A DNA stretch of 64,000 nt from Coenobita brevimanus (Eukaryota > Arthropoda > Malacostraca > Decapoda > Coenobitidae), in contig CM064713.1 of assembly GCA_032717465.1 (NCBI GenBank), positions 8,346,339-8,410,338 of the forward strand, given 5' to 3'. The stretch's first letter is position 1; the number at the start of each line of letters is the position of its first letter. A model generated the notes under the pieces. That model searched no databases. It saw only the letters and a program-made list of their open reading frames with translations, and had not been told where the DNA came from. Of the stretch, positions 21,777 to 33,835 are shown in pieces. A program made the position numbers and the translations under genes.

Positions 21777-23159
21777 TCAAGCCTCCTGTACTAAACATTT
21801 GCCCCTAATAACTATAGGACTGACAAATCCTAATGGGTCAAATAGCTTGGAAACCTGACTTAACAAGGACCTCTTGGTGAGAGTGACATCAGAGAACTTA
21901 ATTGGTTTCAAACTTATTACATCAGCTGTTGTATCCCAGTTAAGACCTAACACATTTTGAATTTTGGGAATCTCAGAATCTGGATAGTCCTCTTGTATTT
22001 TATTCCTCAAAAGCGGTGAGTTTGTATTCCAGCTCTGTAACGGCAAATTTGCCTTCCCACATTCGGAATTGGCTACTTCATAAGCCTTCAAAGCTTCCGA
22101 CTCTGTATCAGCAACACCTTGCAAATTATCCATATAAAAAGCCTGCCCTATTTCTGGACATTTAGCATTTTCAAAATGATGCTTTAAAGTGTTGCAAAGT
22201 AGGAAAGGACTAGCACAAGAGCCAAAGAGCACCGATCGGAAACAGTAAGTTTTCAATGGACTATCCTCATTTTGAGGATCATGAGGCCAGAGGAACTTTG
22301 TAAATTTCCTATCCTCATCTCTCAGTCCTATTCTGAGAAAAGCCTTACTAATGTCTGCTGTGTAAGCGTAAGGTTTCTCTCTAAATCTTAGTAACACATT
22401 CCCTAACTTCTCTGTTAGTGTAGGTCCAGAGTATAGGCAATCGTTCAAGCTAGCTGATCCCTCGGACGCTTTACTACTACAGTTGAATACTATCCTTATG
22501 GGAGTAGTTACTGAATCCTTGCTTACAGCATGATGTGGTAAGTAATGTCCTTCTTTGTGGTTAACAGGGTATTCTACCTCTACTATAAATTTATTCTTCA
22601 ATTGATCCCTTATAATATTATCATATAGGATCAGATGCCCTGGTTTATCTCTCAACTTTCTTAGAAGAGAATTTAACTGAGCTTTAGCTGCTTGGTAATT
22701 TATTGGTAACTCTGAATGGTTTAGTTTCCATGGTAATCCTACCCAATACTGTCCATCCTTAAATTCCACAGACTGATTATACAAGTCCAATGTTATTTTA
22801 TCTTCAGGGGTTGGTTCCTCAGAGTGTATTCCTACACTGTCTAAGTCCCACAGTTTGTGTACAGGTTCAATGTTTTCATCCAACAAGTCATTTATCTGAG
22901 TAGGTTCTAATTCTGCACCTATTCTAGCTACCATCAATGACTGTGTGGGGGTAACAAAGACTGAGTCTACTAGTTTGGCCTCTCCTTTAACTTGTTTTGG
23001 AAAAGGCAACTGACCCATAATAAAGTTACCTCCTGGACTCTTGAACAACTGTACCTTATTCCTTTCGAAAGTCCTATGTAGGAATCTTCCACAATAATCA
23101 GAACCAATTATCATTTTTATGGGACCCACAGTATCTGATTCAACATTCCGTTTAGCCAT
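21777..23159 (-). pseudogene. BEL/Pao reverse transcriptase
   Basis: 460 open codons. Motif A is AYTADISKAFLRIGL (Asp269 in this ORF), then FLWPHDPQ and FRSVLFGSCASPFLL. The catalytic loop reads AFYMDNLQG where YxDD is expected, so the second Asp is Asn at codon 22127-22125 (GAT to AAT, one G-to-A change). This would be expected to abolish polymerase activity. The N-terminal ~130 residues join the protease region, whose end lies in a different frame (change between 23160 and 23275). Confidence 0.9.
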
Positions 23160-23274
23160 ATCCCTGAGCTTTGCAAATGATCAGAGGTTTCCTTCAATCC
23201 CTTTATGTATATACTTGTCTCCATAGTATCAAGCACAGCTGCTGTTATACGGCATTTATATCTGCCTAATTGTA

Positions 23275-24840
23275 TTACAGTCTAACTAAATCAAAAGACT
23301 GAGCTTTCTTAGTTGTTAAGAATCCTGTAATGGCTAGATTTACCTTGCCGATAACTGGTAACTTTAATTTCTCCACAATGTCTGCAGAAATAAAAGTTTT
23401 CTGAGCACCCGTATCAAACAGGGTACATACTAATTGGTTTCTATTCTCAAACCATACTTTCACATCTGCTATTGGTACTGCAGCTGGCATTACTAATGGA
23501 GCATTCCCTTTTGCAATTGTCATATTGACGCTTGCAGGTTTAGGAACCTCAATTTTCATCCTAGGGCATAAAGCACTATGATGATGATCTTTTTTGCATT
23601 TAAAGCAAAGATTTAATTTAGTCTTACAGTCCGCGGCAGTATGTTCGGAGTTCATACAGATTATACAACACCCCAGTTCCTGAAGCTTCCCTACTCTAGA
23701 AGCATAATCAGGGTACTGTTGACAAGATACACTGGAATGTTGCTCTCCACAAAAGACACAAACTTTCTTGTCTTTTACCATGGAAGGTTTTATTTCCTTA
23801 ATATCCTCAGCATGTCTATTCCTTATCTTTAATACTTTATCCTCGGCCTTTGTGGAGCTAAGGAAAGTACCTATCTCTTCTTTAGGCACATACTTAGTTT
23901 TCTCTGACTTAACTTTCCCAACTAGTTGGTTAGTGGGTTTTTTCTTTACTTCAGTCTTCTGTTTGACCTCAGTAGTGTTTAATGTTCCTTGCAAATGTTT
24001 ACAGAGTTGCATCAAGCCTTTCTCAATCTCTTCACAGGAGAAATTATCCTTCTGGTACCTACCATACAAAGCATCCTTGGTTTTCGGTGGTAGCTTTAAG
24101 GACACAATTCTTGAAAGCACCCAATCTGATGTTTTAATATCTTCGTAAGTACCTAAGGCCCTTAATATACAACTTATTGCAATTCTAAATTTTTGCAAGG
24201 AATCAAAATCGTGCCTAGGCGTGGGTAATTCTATTAGAGCCCTCAATAATTGATTTATAACTTGCTCCCTGTCTTCGTAATTTTGTCTAAGGATGGTCAA
24301 AGCCATCTCATAATTAGTTTCTTCTACTGGTAATTCTTTTATCAGTTGATATGGTGTTCCTTTGACCTGTCCTAACAAATACGTACGTTTGGTGACTTTA
24401 GGGAGATCTGTTCTATCGTGTACCAAATATTTGAACTGGTCCCAGAAGGATTTCCAGTTCTGCTCCCCATCAAACTCCGCAAGCGTTATTTGTGGTAACA
24501 CAACTCTACTCTGCTGTCCCACAACTTGTGTTTCCGCGACAGTGTCAGCTAATTCTGACTCTAGTGTCTTTACTACAGTTAAATATTCTTCTAATTTGTT
24601 TTCAATCTTCGTAGTTTCTGACTCTAAGAGTTCCTTATTCTCAGCCTTTACTATAACCACTTCCAAAGTTAAGTAACTCTCTTCGTACTTACTCCATCGA
24701 TCTTTCAGGATATTTAGGAGACTATTTATTCTCTCCTTGGACAGAGGTATTTGGTCCAACGACTGGTTACAATCATTTATGGCTCTAGTTACCCATCCTG
24801 CCTTACTGCTAGAAGGTCTTTGCCATAAAGAAACAGACAT
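23275..24840 (-). CDS. BEL/Pao Gag with zinc knuckles and aspartic protease
   Basis: 521 codons from ATG 24840. Residues 30-110 are helical with coiled-coil character. Residues about 118-280 are the DUF1759 capsid-like core (FDGEQNWKSFWDQFKYLV through YQKDNFSCEEIEKGL). Three Cys/His motifs follow (C361-C373, CIICMNSEHTAADC 392-405, CFKCKKDHHHSALC 412-425), then a retropepsin with active-site DTGA at 476-479. The frame ends within the protease, and pol continues in another frame at 23159. The DUF1759 part is nearly identical to 10569-11054. This is the longest intact part of the element. Confidence 0.9.
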   Translation of the reverse strand: MSVSLWQRPSSSKAGWVTRAINDCNQSLDQIPLSKERINSLLNILKDRWSKYEESYLTLEVVIVKAENKELLESETTKIENKLEEYLTVVKTLESELADTVAETQVVGQQSRVVLPQITLAEFDGEQNWKSFWDQFKYLVHDRTDLPKVTKRTYLLGQVKGTPYQLIKELPVEETNYEMALTILRQNYEDREQVINQLLRALIELPTPRHDFDSLQKFRIAISCILRALGTYEDIKTSDWVLSRIVSLKLPPKTKDALYGRYQKDNFSCEEIEKGLMQLCKHLQGTLNTTEVKQKTEVKKKPTNQLVGKVKSEKTKYVPKEEIGTFLSSTKAEDKVLKIRNRHAEDIKEIKPSMVKDKKVCVFCGEQHSSVSCQQYPDYASRVGKLQELGCCIICMNSEHTAADCKTKLNLCFKCKKDHHHSALCPRMKIEVPKPASVNMTIAKGNAPLVMPAAVPIADVKVWFENRNQLVCTLFDTGAQKTFISADIVEKLKLPVIGKVNLAITGFLTTKKAQSFDLVRL

Positions 24841-25155
24841 GTTGACGGAGTTCTAATTTAATAATTTAATTATGAATTCCAACCACAATTTTACCTCAAC
24901 TTAGTAATGATTTGATTATTTTAAATTTTGAAGAGGGTAGGGATTAAGTCCTCATTGTGCAAATTATCCCCTCTCCCAATTTCGTAATATTCATTACAGC
25001 TCAGCTAATTATTTAATTTAATTTTGAGGAGTGTAGGGATTAGGTCTATAATTTCAACCTATCCCCCAGGGTTATTAAACCTCTAGGGTTTTATTTCATC
25101 CCCACACTCAATTGCCAAAACACCCATATTCCCCGAGCTCAGAATTATTACCTCA
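24841..25155 (-). other. BEL leader spacer between SGNH ORF and gag (upstream unit)
   Basis: Non-coding, conserved in both units. It contains two diverged repeats about 120 bp apart, each with an inverted pair: plus-strand GGATTAAGTC...ATTATCCCC (about 24940-24975) and GGATTAGGTC...ACCTATCCCC (about 25038-25072). Candidate roles are packaging signal or control of gag translation. Neither can be shown from sequence alone. Confidence 0.5.
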
Positions 25156-25706
25156 TTACTCCATAGGCCCACCCATAGCTTGTACAGCATAGAACTCTCC
25201 TTTCTTATGTTCTACATAATTTATAAATTTCTGCAGAACCGCTTCCCTACCATGACGGTTCCAATGTATACCATCAGCTTTCAACATTGCTTGGAAGGGC
25301 TTGGCATTAAAATGTATGAAATCCCTTCCCTTCCTGGCCCATTGCAACTTTCGGTTTACAGCTCTGCTAATTAATTTATATGTTCCATAACAAACTGGAG
25401 AGCCATATGGCAGGTTCCTTGGCTCGAGGAGGGTTATGGCTACTGAGGATTTACAAGAGCCCTCTATGGCTCCAACCACTGCTAAAATATTCTCCACTAT
25501 TTCATTGACCACGTCCTCATGGATATCATTTCCTCCAAGGAACAGGACCGTACGGTCATGCTCCCAGTCTAGTACGGCATTCAGCCTTTCATCTTCAGAG
25601 AAAAAGCTTGCCTTTCCTCCCGGAGCTCTATAGACACGTACGTCCTGTCTTCCACTTCAACCGAACGTGGTAGTAAACTGTGCCCCACAAAAGCAACTTT
25701 AAACAT
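25156..25706 (-). CDS. SGNH/GDSL-hydrolase-like leader ORF, upstream BEL unit
   Basis: The first frame (ATG 25706) reads MFKVAFVGHSLLPRS, block I. The second frame, open from 25656, reads RVYRAPGGKASFF (possible block II Gly), then TVLFLGGNDIH (block III) and DGIHWNRHGREAVLQ (block V), ending TAA/TAG-side at 25156. Ser, Gly, Asn and His of an SGNH hydrolase are all present in the right order and spacing but in two frames. A 2-bp deletion relative to the downstream copy (gtgttt to gttt near 25700) removes the longer N-terminus. Esterase domains are known in CR1-like LINE ORF1 proteins; a place before gag in BEL/Pao is unexpected. Confidence 0.6.
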
Positions 25707-25757
25707 TCAGCGCTTCGGCACACATTGGTTATCCTCACTCGGTCGTGGCACCAAAAC

Positions 25758-26692
25758 TGTGAAAAATGTTTACTAGTTCTGTTAAACAAATCGGGGCCCT
25801 CTTTCTGGGCACCAATATGTGAAAAATGTTTAACGTATCCAAGTCGGTATCCCTGCCGGGACACCGCTATGCAAGAATTTTCTGGTAAACAACTCGTAGG
25901 TCGTTACCTTTCCCTAAAGTTGTCCAAGTAAATTAAACAAGTCTCATAGAGTTAGGCGAAACGTAAATTAAACTTAACTCACCTACAATACTATCTTCTA
26001 TCTCATAGCTAATCCCCCCTTGAATTGGCCAATTCGTAAAGGTTACTTTGTTAGTGAAGAGGGAGTGATCGTTAACCGATGACGATGAGACTGCTTGGTG
26101 AAGTTGCTTGAGCAAGCAAGCGTCCTTATGGTGCTTCTGTACAACCTAGCTTGAGGATGACTAGGAATAAAGTGCTAACTCCACGAAATCTAGGAGCAGA
26201 GTGAGTGAACGCGGCAAGCCCCAACTCTTCATCGAATTGTGGGTTGCCAACTCTTATTTAATTACAGTACTAAATACAGTTATATTACATCATGATATGT
26301 ACAGGGCAAATCTAACAAATTAATCTTAGTTTTACTTAAACTAAAGTTAGACCAAATATTCCCTTTAACTGTGTAAATATCTTAATTCCACATCTGCCTT
26401 AACAGGAGAATCTTTCCCTGCTTGCCACGTCACCTAACGCGCAGACGCAGTTTTGGTCAGTGGAAAATACCACATAATTACATGTATTTACAATGTATAG
26501 TTGTCCACGGGGGTTAAATGCAGTAGCATTTAATTTATCAATAACAGGAATTATTAAAGAGAACGTCATTTCTGGGTTATTAAAACCACTTGAACACATA
26601 ACAACGGTCTGAATTTTTTCTCTGCCTTTAACCAGGGATAACCATGATAAAAATAGAGAGCGCAACTGCTCTGGGGGAAAATATTTCTCACA
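25758..26692 (-). repeat. 5' LTR of the BEL/Pao element
   Basis: Homology with 18582-19515 stops abruptly at 26692/19515, which fixes the outer end (TGTGAGAAATATTTTCC on the minus strand). The inner end is TTTTTCACA at 25758, followed by the primer-like TGGTGCCACGACCGAG; an alternative junction lies at 25818. LTR length is 935 or 875 bp. Confidence 0.8.
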
Positions 26693-27385
26693 ACATATAT
26701 ACACATCAGCCATCTTTGGCCGAAATGAGTAGAGAGAAAGTAGGAGGTTACAGAAAATGGTTTGCTATCAGTTGCCTCAGACAGCTGAGTCTCAGTCAAG
26801 AAGAGAAAGTGAGGTTTAGAGGAGGAGAGGTGGTGTTCAACAGAGGGAAAGTTCCAGGAAAGGCCTTATATGCTGCAGAAATGAACTGACCATAAACGTG
26901 AAGTATGCCATGTTTCTGTATAGAAAAACGACAGAGAAGTGATAAAATCTGCCATGCCCACGAGACTGGCCCAGGAGTCTGTAAGGCGTCGCTGCAGGAA
27001 TGAAGGGGACGTTTTCAGCATTCTTAGAACAATCTCCATGATTATCTTCAGTATTATGATTTTTTTTTTCCAGGACCTTGCATGATTTTATTCAGGATAT
27101 ATATTTGGTAGAGAGGAATGTTGTTACAGATTTCACGGGAACACCATCTGTATCATTTTATTTTTATGAAGTTTCTTAATATTCTGCAGTTCAACAACTC
27201 CCTGTGAAGTTTCCCCTTAACTGGAGAAAATGGTGTTGGAGTAACATAATACGAAGGAAAAAATTCGTACTGGTAAAAAATATATTCCACCATATCATTG
27301 CCCTGTTCTACCCACCAAGGTTAAGAGAATATGAGGGGTAGGTTCACTGCCTTCGACTCGCACAGAAGCTGTGACATCAAGGATA

Positions 27386-27430
<45 letters not shown>

Positions 27431-28296
27431 ATGGGCTCATGAAAGGAAACGAGTGTAATGGTATACAAATGTAAACTAGCAATTTCCGGATCATTTGGGA
27501 GGTGTTTAGTGTTGCTATGCTCTCAACTAGTTATCTCTGTCAATATTTTCAGTTGTTTTTCTCATAATCAGCTAGCTTACAGGCACTTGTGATGTCGGGT
27601 CTGTCTCTGTATGGTCCTGTATACGACATTCCTACATTCTCTGAAAACAGATAGTTCTTATTGAAGACATACTTTATAATATGTCAAATACATAGCATTA
27701 ACCTTTTTATTCCTGTGCATGCAGTTTAGGATGCAAGCAAAAGTAATCCATAAATGAAATCATTATTTATTTTAAATTGTCCTTATGTTTTGAGTTGTTA
27801 TCACCTTTCACATGAACCGATTGGCACCCACGAACAATACAAACTGCCGGCATGTTCACAGAACATACCCATTTGCGATCATCACTGAAATCGCCCGGCA
27901 GTACAATAGAAAACGGAGGCCGTGGAGCTCCTATCACAGGGCAGGTAGGTGAGTGACTGGCCCTGAGTCCAGGCTGAGACCCTCAGTCTGGATTATCTGT
28001 GACGTAATGCGCAGACCGAGACACGTTTTTGCTCCCCTCCCCCCCTTGTGAAACTACCTTATATTCTCTTTACCTTGCTACCCACAGTGCAAAGTGGCGG
28101 TCGAGGTTCTGAAAAATGAAGCAAGATGGCCGATGCTTTGAATAGTCTGGAGTGAACCATGGAAAGTACAGTAAATATTTCGCAGTATTATCAAAAGACA
28201 GCACTTGTTATGATATTATGGTAACTGTGTGAAAGGGAAAGATCATTATTTCTTCGGTAATTATTAATGCAAGTTAAAAAAGTTGGAGTAATATCA
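26693..28296. other. Unassigned sequence with (GA)n tract
   Basis: Flank of the BEL element. A (GA)n microsatellite lies at 27391-27429. No ORF resembles a known protein and no internal repeat was recognised. It may be single-copy genomic sequence. Confidence 0.5.
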
Positions 28297-28304
28297 ATAA
28301 TAAT

Positions 28305-28343
<39 letters not shown>

Positions 28344-29342
28344 CTATTTCCAGACATCTCAGTCCCATAAGGGGTGGCCACAAACAAATCGCCTCCATGT
28401 CGCCCTGTCCCTCGCCACTTAATTGCCCTGCTCCCAACTCACCCCCCCCCTCTCATATACTTCTCCACTCCATCCCTCCATCTCATCCTTGGCCTCCCCC
28501 TCCCTCTCCCCCCCACCACCTCACTCACATACACTCTCCTCGTCAGTCTCTCACTTTCCATCCTCTCCACATGGCCACACCACCTCAGTGTGTTTCTCTC
28601 AACGTTTCCTATCACATCCACATCCACACCACAACGCTCCTCACTTCCTCATGTGTCAGTCTGTCTCTCCATGTGACTCCACAGGCTCCTCTCAAATAAC
28701 TCATTTCCACTGCTCTCACTCTTGACTTCTGTCCCTCCAACATGGTCCAAGCTTCATTTTCATACGTTAGAGTTGGTATCACATTGTCATGTAGTAGCTT
28801 ATTCACTTCCATGCTCACTTCCCTGCTTCTTATCACTGCTTTCAAGGAACCAGGAACCTTTTTTCCTTGTTGTACCCTTTCAAGCACTTCACCCTCTAAA
28901 CTTCCATCCTTACTCATCGCACTATCCAAGTACTTAAGCGCACTCACATTTTCGATTTCCTCTTCATCCAACCCCACTGTACATACACTGACTTCACTTC
29001 TCTTGAAGATCATATCTGTATTCTTCCCTACATTCACCTTTAGATTTCGTTTCTTACACATTCTCCCAAACTCATCCACTAAATCTTGCAGCTCCCGTTC
29101 GTCTTCACTTAACAACACAGTATCATCTGCAAACAACAGTACAGGGAGTTTCCAAAAACTGCCCTCTGTCACTAGGGCCGCTTCAACATCCCCTGCCCTA
29201 CCTCGTATCATTTTATAACCCCATCCATATGCTGATTGAACAACCATGGAGACATGACACATCCTTGTTTCAATCCAGCCTTCAGACAGAAAAATTCACT
29301 CAGTTCACTATTCACACACACTGCAGCCTTAGAACCCTCGTG
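28297..29342 (-). pseudogene. RTE-clade LINE, 5'-truncated (copy B), with (ATT)n tail
   Basis: Minus-strand remnants of the RTE RT: LKQGCVMSPWLFN, LLFADDTVLLSEDERELQ, YLRGACGVTWRDRLTHEE and LRWCGHVERMESERL, ending ggccaccccttatggga. Two frames are needed (28439-28627 and 28612-29262), so it is frameshifted. Everything upstream of the RT palm is missing. Instead of GATA, this copy's tail is (ATT)n (28297-28342 on plus as AAT). Confidence 0.85.
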
Positions 29343-29692
29343 CTTACTATTTGCAACAATAATATAAACATTATGCATACATACATTCGTCATATAATCC
29401 CGCGTTGCCCCATGAGGAGCGTTGGAGCCCGGGGCTAGGCAAGTTGGTCCTGACATTAAAGATGAGAGTGACCGCCTTCACTCATCCCTGAGTAGCATTG
29501 TGTGAGCAATAAACCCCAATCACCCCTTGGATATAAACCTACACAGGCTTAATCCGGTTGGAGTGCCGTAATTACCCACTAAACTACCATGCGCCACATT
29601 TTGGTTATATGGTTGCCACCTTGCATAATAAATGGTTTCCTGGTGTACTGGAAACCATTTGGCTTGTCACTCCTTGTTGAAGCACCCGTAGA
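29343..29692 (-). mobile_element. tRNA-derived SINE, family 2 (copy 1)
   Basis: Read on the minus strand it matches 58473-58785: a hairpin segment (aaatggtttccagtacacca and its complement), an A-box-like TAGTTTAGTGG, a B-box-like GGTTTATATCC, then gattggggtttattgctcac, cagggatgagtga, tgcctagccccgggctcc, and a poorly preserved A/T-rich tail. The RTE copy B lies directly at its 3' side. Confidence 0.75.
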
Positions 29693-31086
29693 CAGACGGA
29701 AGAGAAAAGCAAGAAGGAAAAAAAGACGGAAGAGGAAGGAATGAAGAGAAGAACGGGCAGTCATCCGAGAGTTGCATGGGAAGAGCCTTTTCATCATAAA
29801 TTTAAGTATCATCCCCCATTCACACATCTTCAGTGAGTATCCATGGATATCATAATCCATATCGTAAATTTGAATCGTATCCCCCATCCACACATTTTCA
29901 GAGAATATCCATGAATATCATACGTGTATGATTATCGTAATAAATTTAAGTTTTATCCGCCATTCAGACATTTCCAGTGAATATCCATATCATATTATTA
30001 CCCATATATATTTAAATTTTATCTGATATAGTAAATATCCATGAGTATCATTATTATCTTCAACGTATATCTGTGAATATCATATAATTACCCTTATCAA
30101 ATGTAACCTCAGCAGTCATTCACACACAGTCTCTATTTTTTCATTCATTGCCAGACGCTATGTATCCCAAACGGGGTGGCCAACGGCTTAGACCATTCAG
30201 TAAAACTCACCCTGTCACACCAACCCTCCCTTTTTCTTTTCAAGTCGGTAAAAACTCACTCTGCACTCTTCAACCAAACTTTTGTGGAAATGCGATGCAA
30301 GGTGGAGAGCTAAAGTCCAAATTGGTGATATTTAGAGTAATCGACGTGCCCGACCATTACGGCAGAATTGGCGAGACGTGGACTAGCCGAACTTACCATC
30401 TGGAGTGACGGAGACTGGAATTAGCTACGGGGAGAGAAATGGGGAGTGGTCAGGGATTATATTTATAAAGTTTACGAAGCTTAAGTAATATACAGCTTAA
30501 GTTCTATAAAATAAAAAATCCTTCTATATTCATTCCTCTTCACTGAATATTATAACAAAAATACGCACAGAAAATTTAATGTTATGGGGATAAGTTTACC
30601 TTTGAACTGTACTGCCTTTCTTTGAATCTGGCTTTAATTACCATCAACCAATTTTGGTTGCTTAAATATAACAATAGATTAACGCTAGAATAGCACAAAT
30701 CACGAAGAAGAGCTATAGATAGGATGTAGAGCCTAGCATCCCTTTTCAGTCAATGAACAGCGTGAAATAAAGTGCATGAGGACGAAAATCTGGGCCAAGG
30801 TAGAGTAAAAACTAGTACAGTTCGAACGCTTTATAAATACGACTCTTGTAAAGCGAGACGTGGCTGAAAATTGATACCCTTGTGTCATTATCCCTACTTA
30901 ACCATTCCAGTCCACTACCACTCTCCCCGGCGGCACAAAGAGCCATAACATTTTCTTAGTCCCCGGTGTACGCCAACTTCCCACGAATTCTGTCAAGACT
31001 GAGGGTTGTAGCTGCATGTGGCGGGCTCCCAGTGACACATACACACACGCATGGTACCAAACAAAGAACTGAAACATCTCTCTTTC
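29693..31086. other. Unassigned, with an RTE 3'-end scrap
   Basis: A short RTE 3'-terminal match (ttgccagacgc...acggggtggcc) lies at about 30147-30185. Diverged repeats of an atatccatgaatatcat word occur at 29820-30090. No supported gene. Confidence 0.5.
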
Positions 31087-33320
31087 GCTAGACCCTCAAT
31101 CCCGTAAGAGGTGGCCACAAACAAATTGCCTACATGTCGCCCTGTCCAGCGCCATTTCACTGTCCTGCACTCAGCTAACATCCCCTCCCCCCTCTCATAT
31201 ATCTCCCAACTCCATCCCTCCATCTGATCCTCGGCCAGCCCCTCCCTCTCCCCCCTCCACCATACTCGCATACACTCTCCTCGTCAGTCTCTCGCTCTCC
31301 ATCCTCTCCACATGGCCAAATCACCGCAGTGTATTTCTTCCAACGCTTTTTATCACATCCACATCTACAACACAACACTCCTTCACTTCCTCATTTGTCA
31401 GTCTGTCTCTCCACGTAATTCCAAATGCTCCTCTCAGATAACTCATTTCCACTGCTCTCACTCTTGACTTGTGTCCTTCCAACAAGGTCTAAGCTTGATT
31501 TCCATACCTTAGGGTTGGTATCACAACACTGTCATACAGTGACTTTTTTACTTCCATGCTAACTTTCCTGTTCCATATCACAGCTTTCAAAGAATCAGTA
31601 ACCTTTCTTCCCTGCTGTACTCTTTCAAGCACTTCGCCCTATAAACTTCTATCCTTACTTATCACACTAGTCAGGTACTTAGAAGCACTAACATTTTCCA
31701 TTTTCTCCTCATATAGCACCACTGTACAGTACATTCAGTGGCTTCATTAATTTTCTCTCGAAGGCAGTGACATTGCTCTTCCTTACTTTCAGCTTTAGAT
31801 TCCGTTTCTCACACACTTTCCCAAACTCACTCACCAAGCCTTGCAGTTCCAATTCATCTCCATTTAACAATACAGTATCATCTGCAAACAACAGTTCAGG
31901 GAGTTTCCATACACTGCCCTTTCTCATTAGGGTCGCTTCTACATCCACTGCCCTACCTTGTACCTCTTTTATAACCCCGTCCATAGTGAGATTGAGCAAC
32001 CATGGGACATAACATATCCCAGTTCCAATCCAATATTCAGACAGAAAAATTCATTCAGTTCAGTATCCACATGCACTGCAGCCTTAGCCCCCTCATACAT
32101 ACTCTTCACGGCATTCAGCAACTTCCCATTTACCTCATGTATTATTAATACTTCACACATTTCTTGCCTATCCACCCTGTCATATGCTTTTTCCAGTTCC
32201 ATGATAGCCGCATACAACTTCATTCTCTTCTCAACAAACTTTTCCATTAAAGACCTAAGAATGAATATCTAATCTACTCAACCTCTTCCCTTCCTAAAAC
32301 CTCCCTGTTCTTCTACAACTAATTCTTCTATTATTTCCCTAACTTTGTCAGTAAGTATCCTTCCATTTACTTTTCCTATTAAACAAAGAAGAGAAATGCC
32401 CCTGTGATTACCACACATTTCTTTTCCCTCTTTTCCCTTGTACAGGGGAATAATTATACCTGACTTCCAAACTTCCGAGACTTTACCTTCCTCCCAGGCC
32501 GGTCTGTACATCATCCATATCCATTCTCCTACTATGTTTCCCTCATGCTTCATCATTTCACCACACCCTCCATTTATTCCTGAGGCTTTCCCCATTTTAA
32601 CTATGTTCATTGCTTTCACTGCTTCCATCCTACTGATTTCTTCATCTTTTCTCATCCCGCTTCTTCTCCCAACCATTTATATTCGCATTACTTTCATTCT
32701 CTGTGTTCAGCAATTCCTTAAAGTGCTCTCTCAATCTGCTCACTTTTTCTCCCTTCTCCATTAACAATCCACTATTTTTATTTTTCACTCCCCGACTTAC
32801 TTCTTTATAACCCTGTCAAACTCTCTTTACCTCTTTCCAGAACATTGTCTTACATTACCTCCACTTTAAACTCAAATTCCATCCAAATTCCTCATCCACT
32901 CTCTTCTTACTCTCACTTACTAATCTTTTCACCGCTCTTCTTCTCAACATATAACTCTCTCTTCTCTCTCCAACTTCCTTCATGCCCCCTTTTCTCATCC
33001 ACTCGCTGTATACTTTCTTCTTCTGTGCGAAAGTCTGCCTCCTCTCTTCATTCCACCAGGTTTCCTTGTAACCATCTTTCGTCTTCTCTTCACCCGACAC
33101 ACCACCTCACATGCTGCACGGATTTCTTCTGTGAATATCTTGCACGCACTTTCCACATCCCCCATCTGATCCAAATCATATTTTTCCCAATCTCTCCTCC
33201 ACTTCTCTCTTATATTCTGCCTTTTATTCATCCTCTTGCAACCTTTCTACCCTCCATGTATGGACTACTTCATTCTGTCCTTTCCTTCACCTCCTCCATT
33301 TCAATTGAACCTTGACTTTC
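31087..33320 (-). pseudogene. RTE-clade LINE, defective (copy C)
   Basis: Minus-strand fragments in several frames: WRRDWEKYDLDQMGDVESA (endonuclease-RT linker), GKASGINGGCGEMMKHEG, EEQGGFRKGRG, AAIMELEKAYDRVDRQ (motif A Asp replaced by Glu), LLFADDTVLLNGDELELQ. It reaches further 5' than copies A, B and D but still lacks the endonuclease. Many frame changes and stops make it the oldest-looking of the four copies. The 3' microsatellite tail is not clear. Confidence 0.8.
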
Positions 33321-33423
33321 ACCACCACCTTGGAACATGATGTTTTATACTGTATTTCATGTTGGCCATATATAATTCTTTTAAGGTTTGGTCAGACCTC
33401 CAGTTACTATGGAGGTTTCCCCG

Positions 33424-33534
33424 ATAATGTCTACTATTAGTACTACTACTAATGATGATGATGTTGATGATGAGTGATTAATGATTATGATTAATTAATG
33501 ATGATGATGGATTGATGATGATTGATTGATTGAT

Positions 33535-33571
<37 letters not shown>

Positions 33572-33835
33572 AATGATGATGATGGTGATGATGATGATGA
33601 TGATGATGATGATTGATTGATTGACTGATTGATGGTGACTGACTGATTGATTATGATTGATTGACTGATTATGATTGATTGATTGATTGATTTATGATGA
33701 CTGATTGACTGATGATTGATGACGATTGAGTGATGATTGATTGATGATTGATTGATTGATTGATTTATGATGACAATTGATTGATGATGATTGGTGGTGA
33801 TGGTGAAGATGATTGATGATAATGATGAATTCCTC
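33424..33835. repeat. GATG/GATT-rich microsatellite block
   Basis: Intermixed (GAT)n, (GATT)n and (TGAC) units. Ser/Ile-rich ORFs here are artefacts. Confidence 0.9.

Larger units (their letters stand above)
18582..26692 (-). mobile_element. BEL/Pao LTR retrotransposon, complete structure, coding-defective
   Basis: Order on the minus strand: LTR (25758-26692), primer site, SGNH-like ORF, spacer, gag-protease (23275-24840), RT/RNase H/integrase (19581-23159), LTR (18582-19515). Length 8.1 kb. No envelope gene is seen. The DUF1759 Gag, the KQNPADLLSRG linker and a DUF5641-type C-terminus are BEL/Pao signatures. Pol carries several in-frame stops and one frame change relative to gag-protease, so it is dead by itself. 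Confidence 0.9.

Noticed and set aside
18582..26692. Endogenous retrovirus with an envelope gene
   Set aside because: No ORF between integrase and 3' LTR; only 66 bp remain there.
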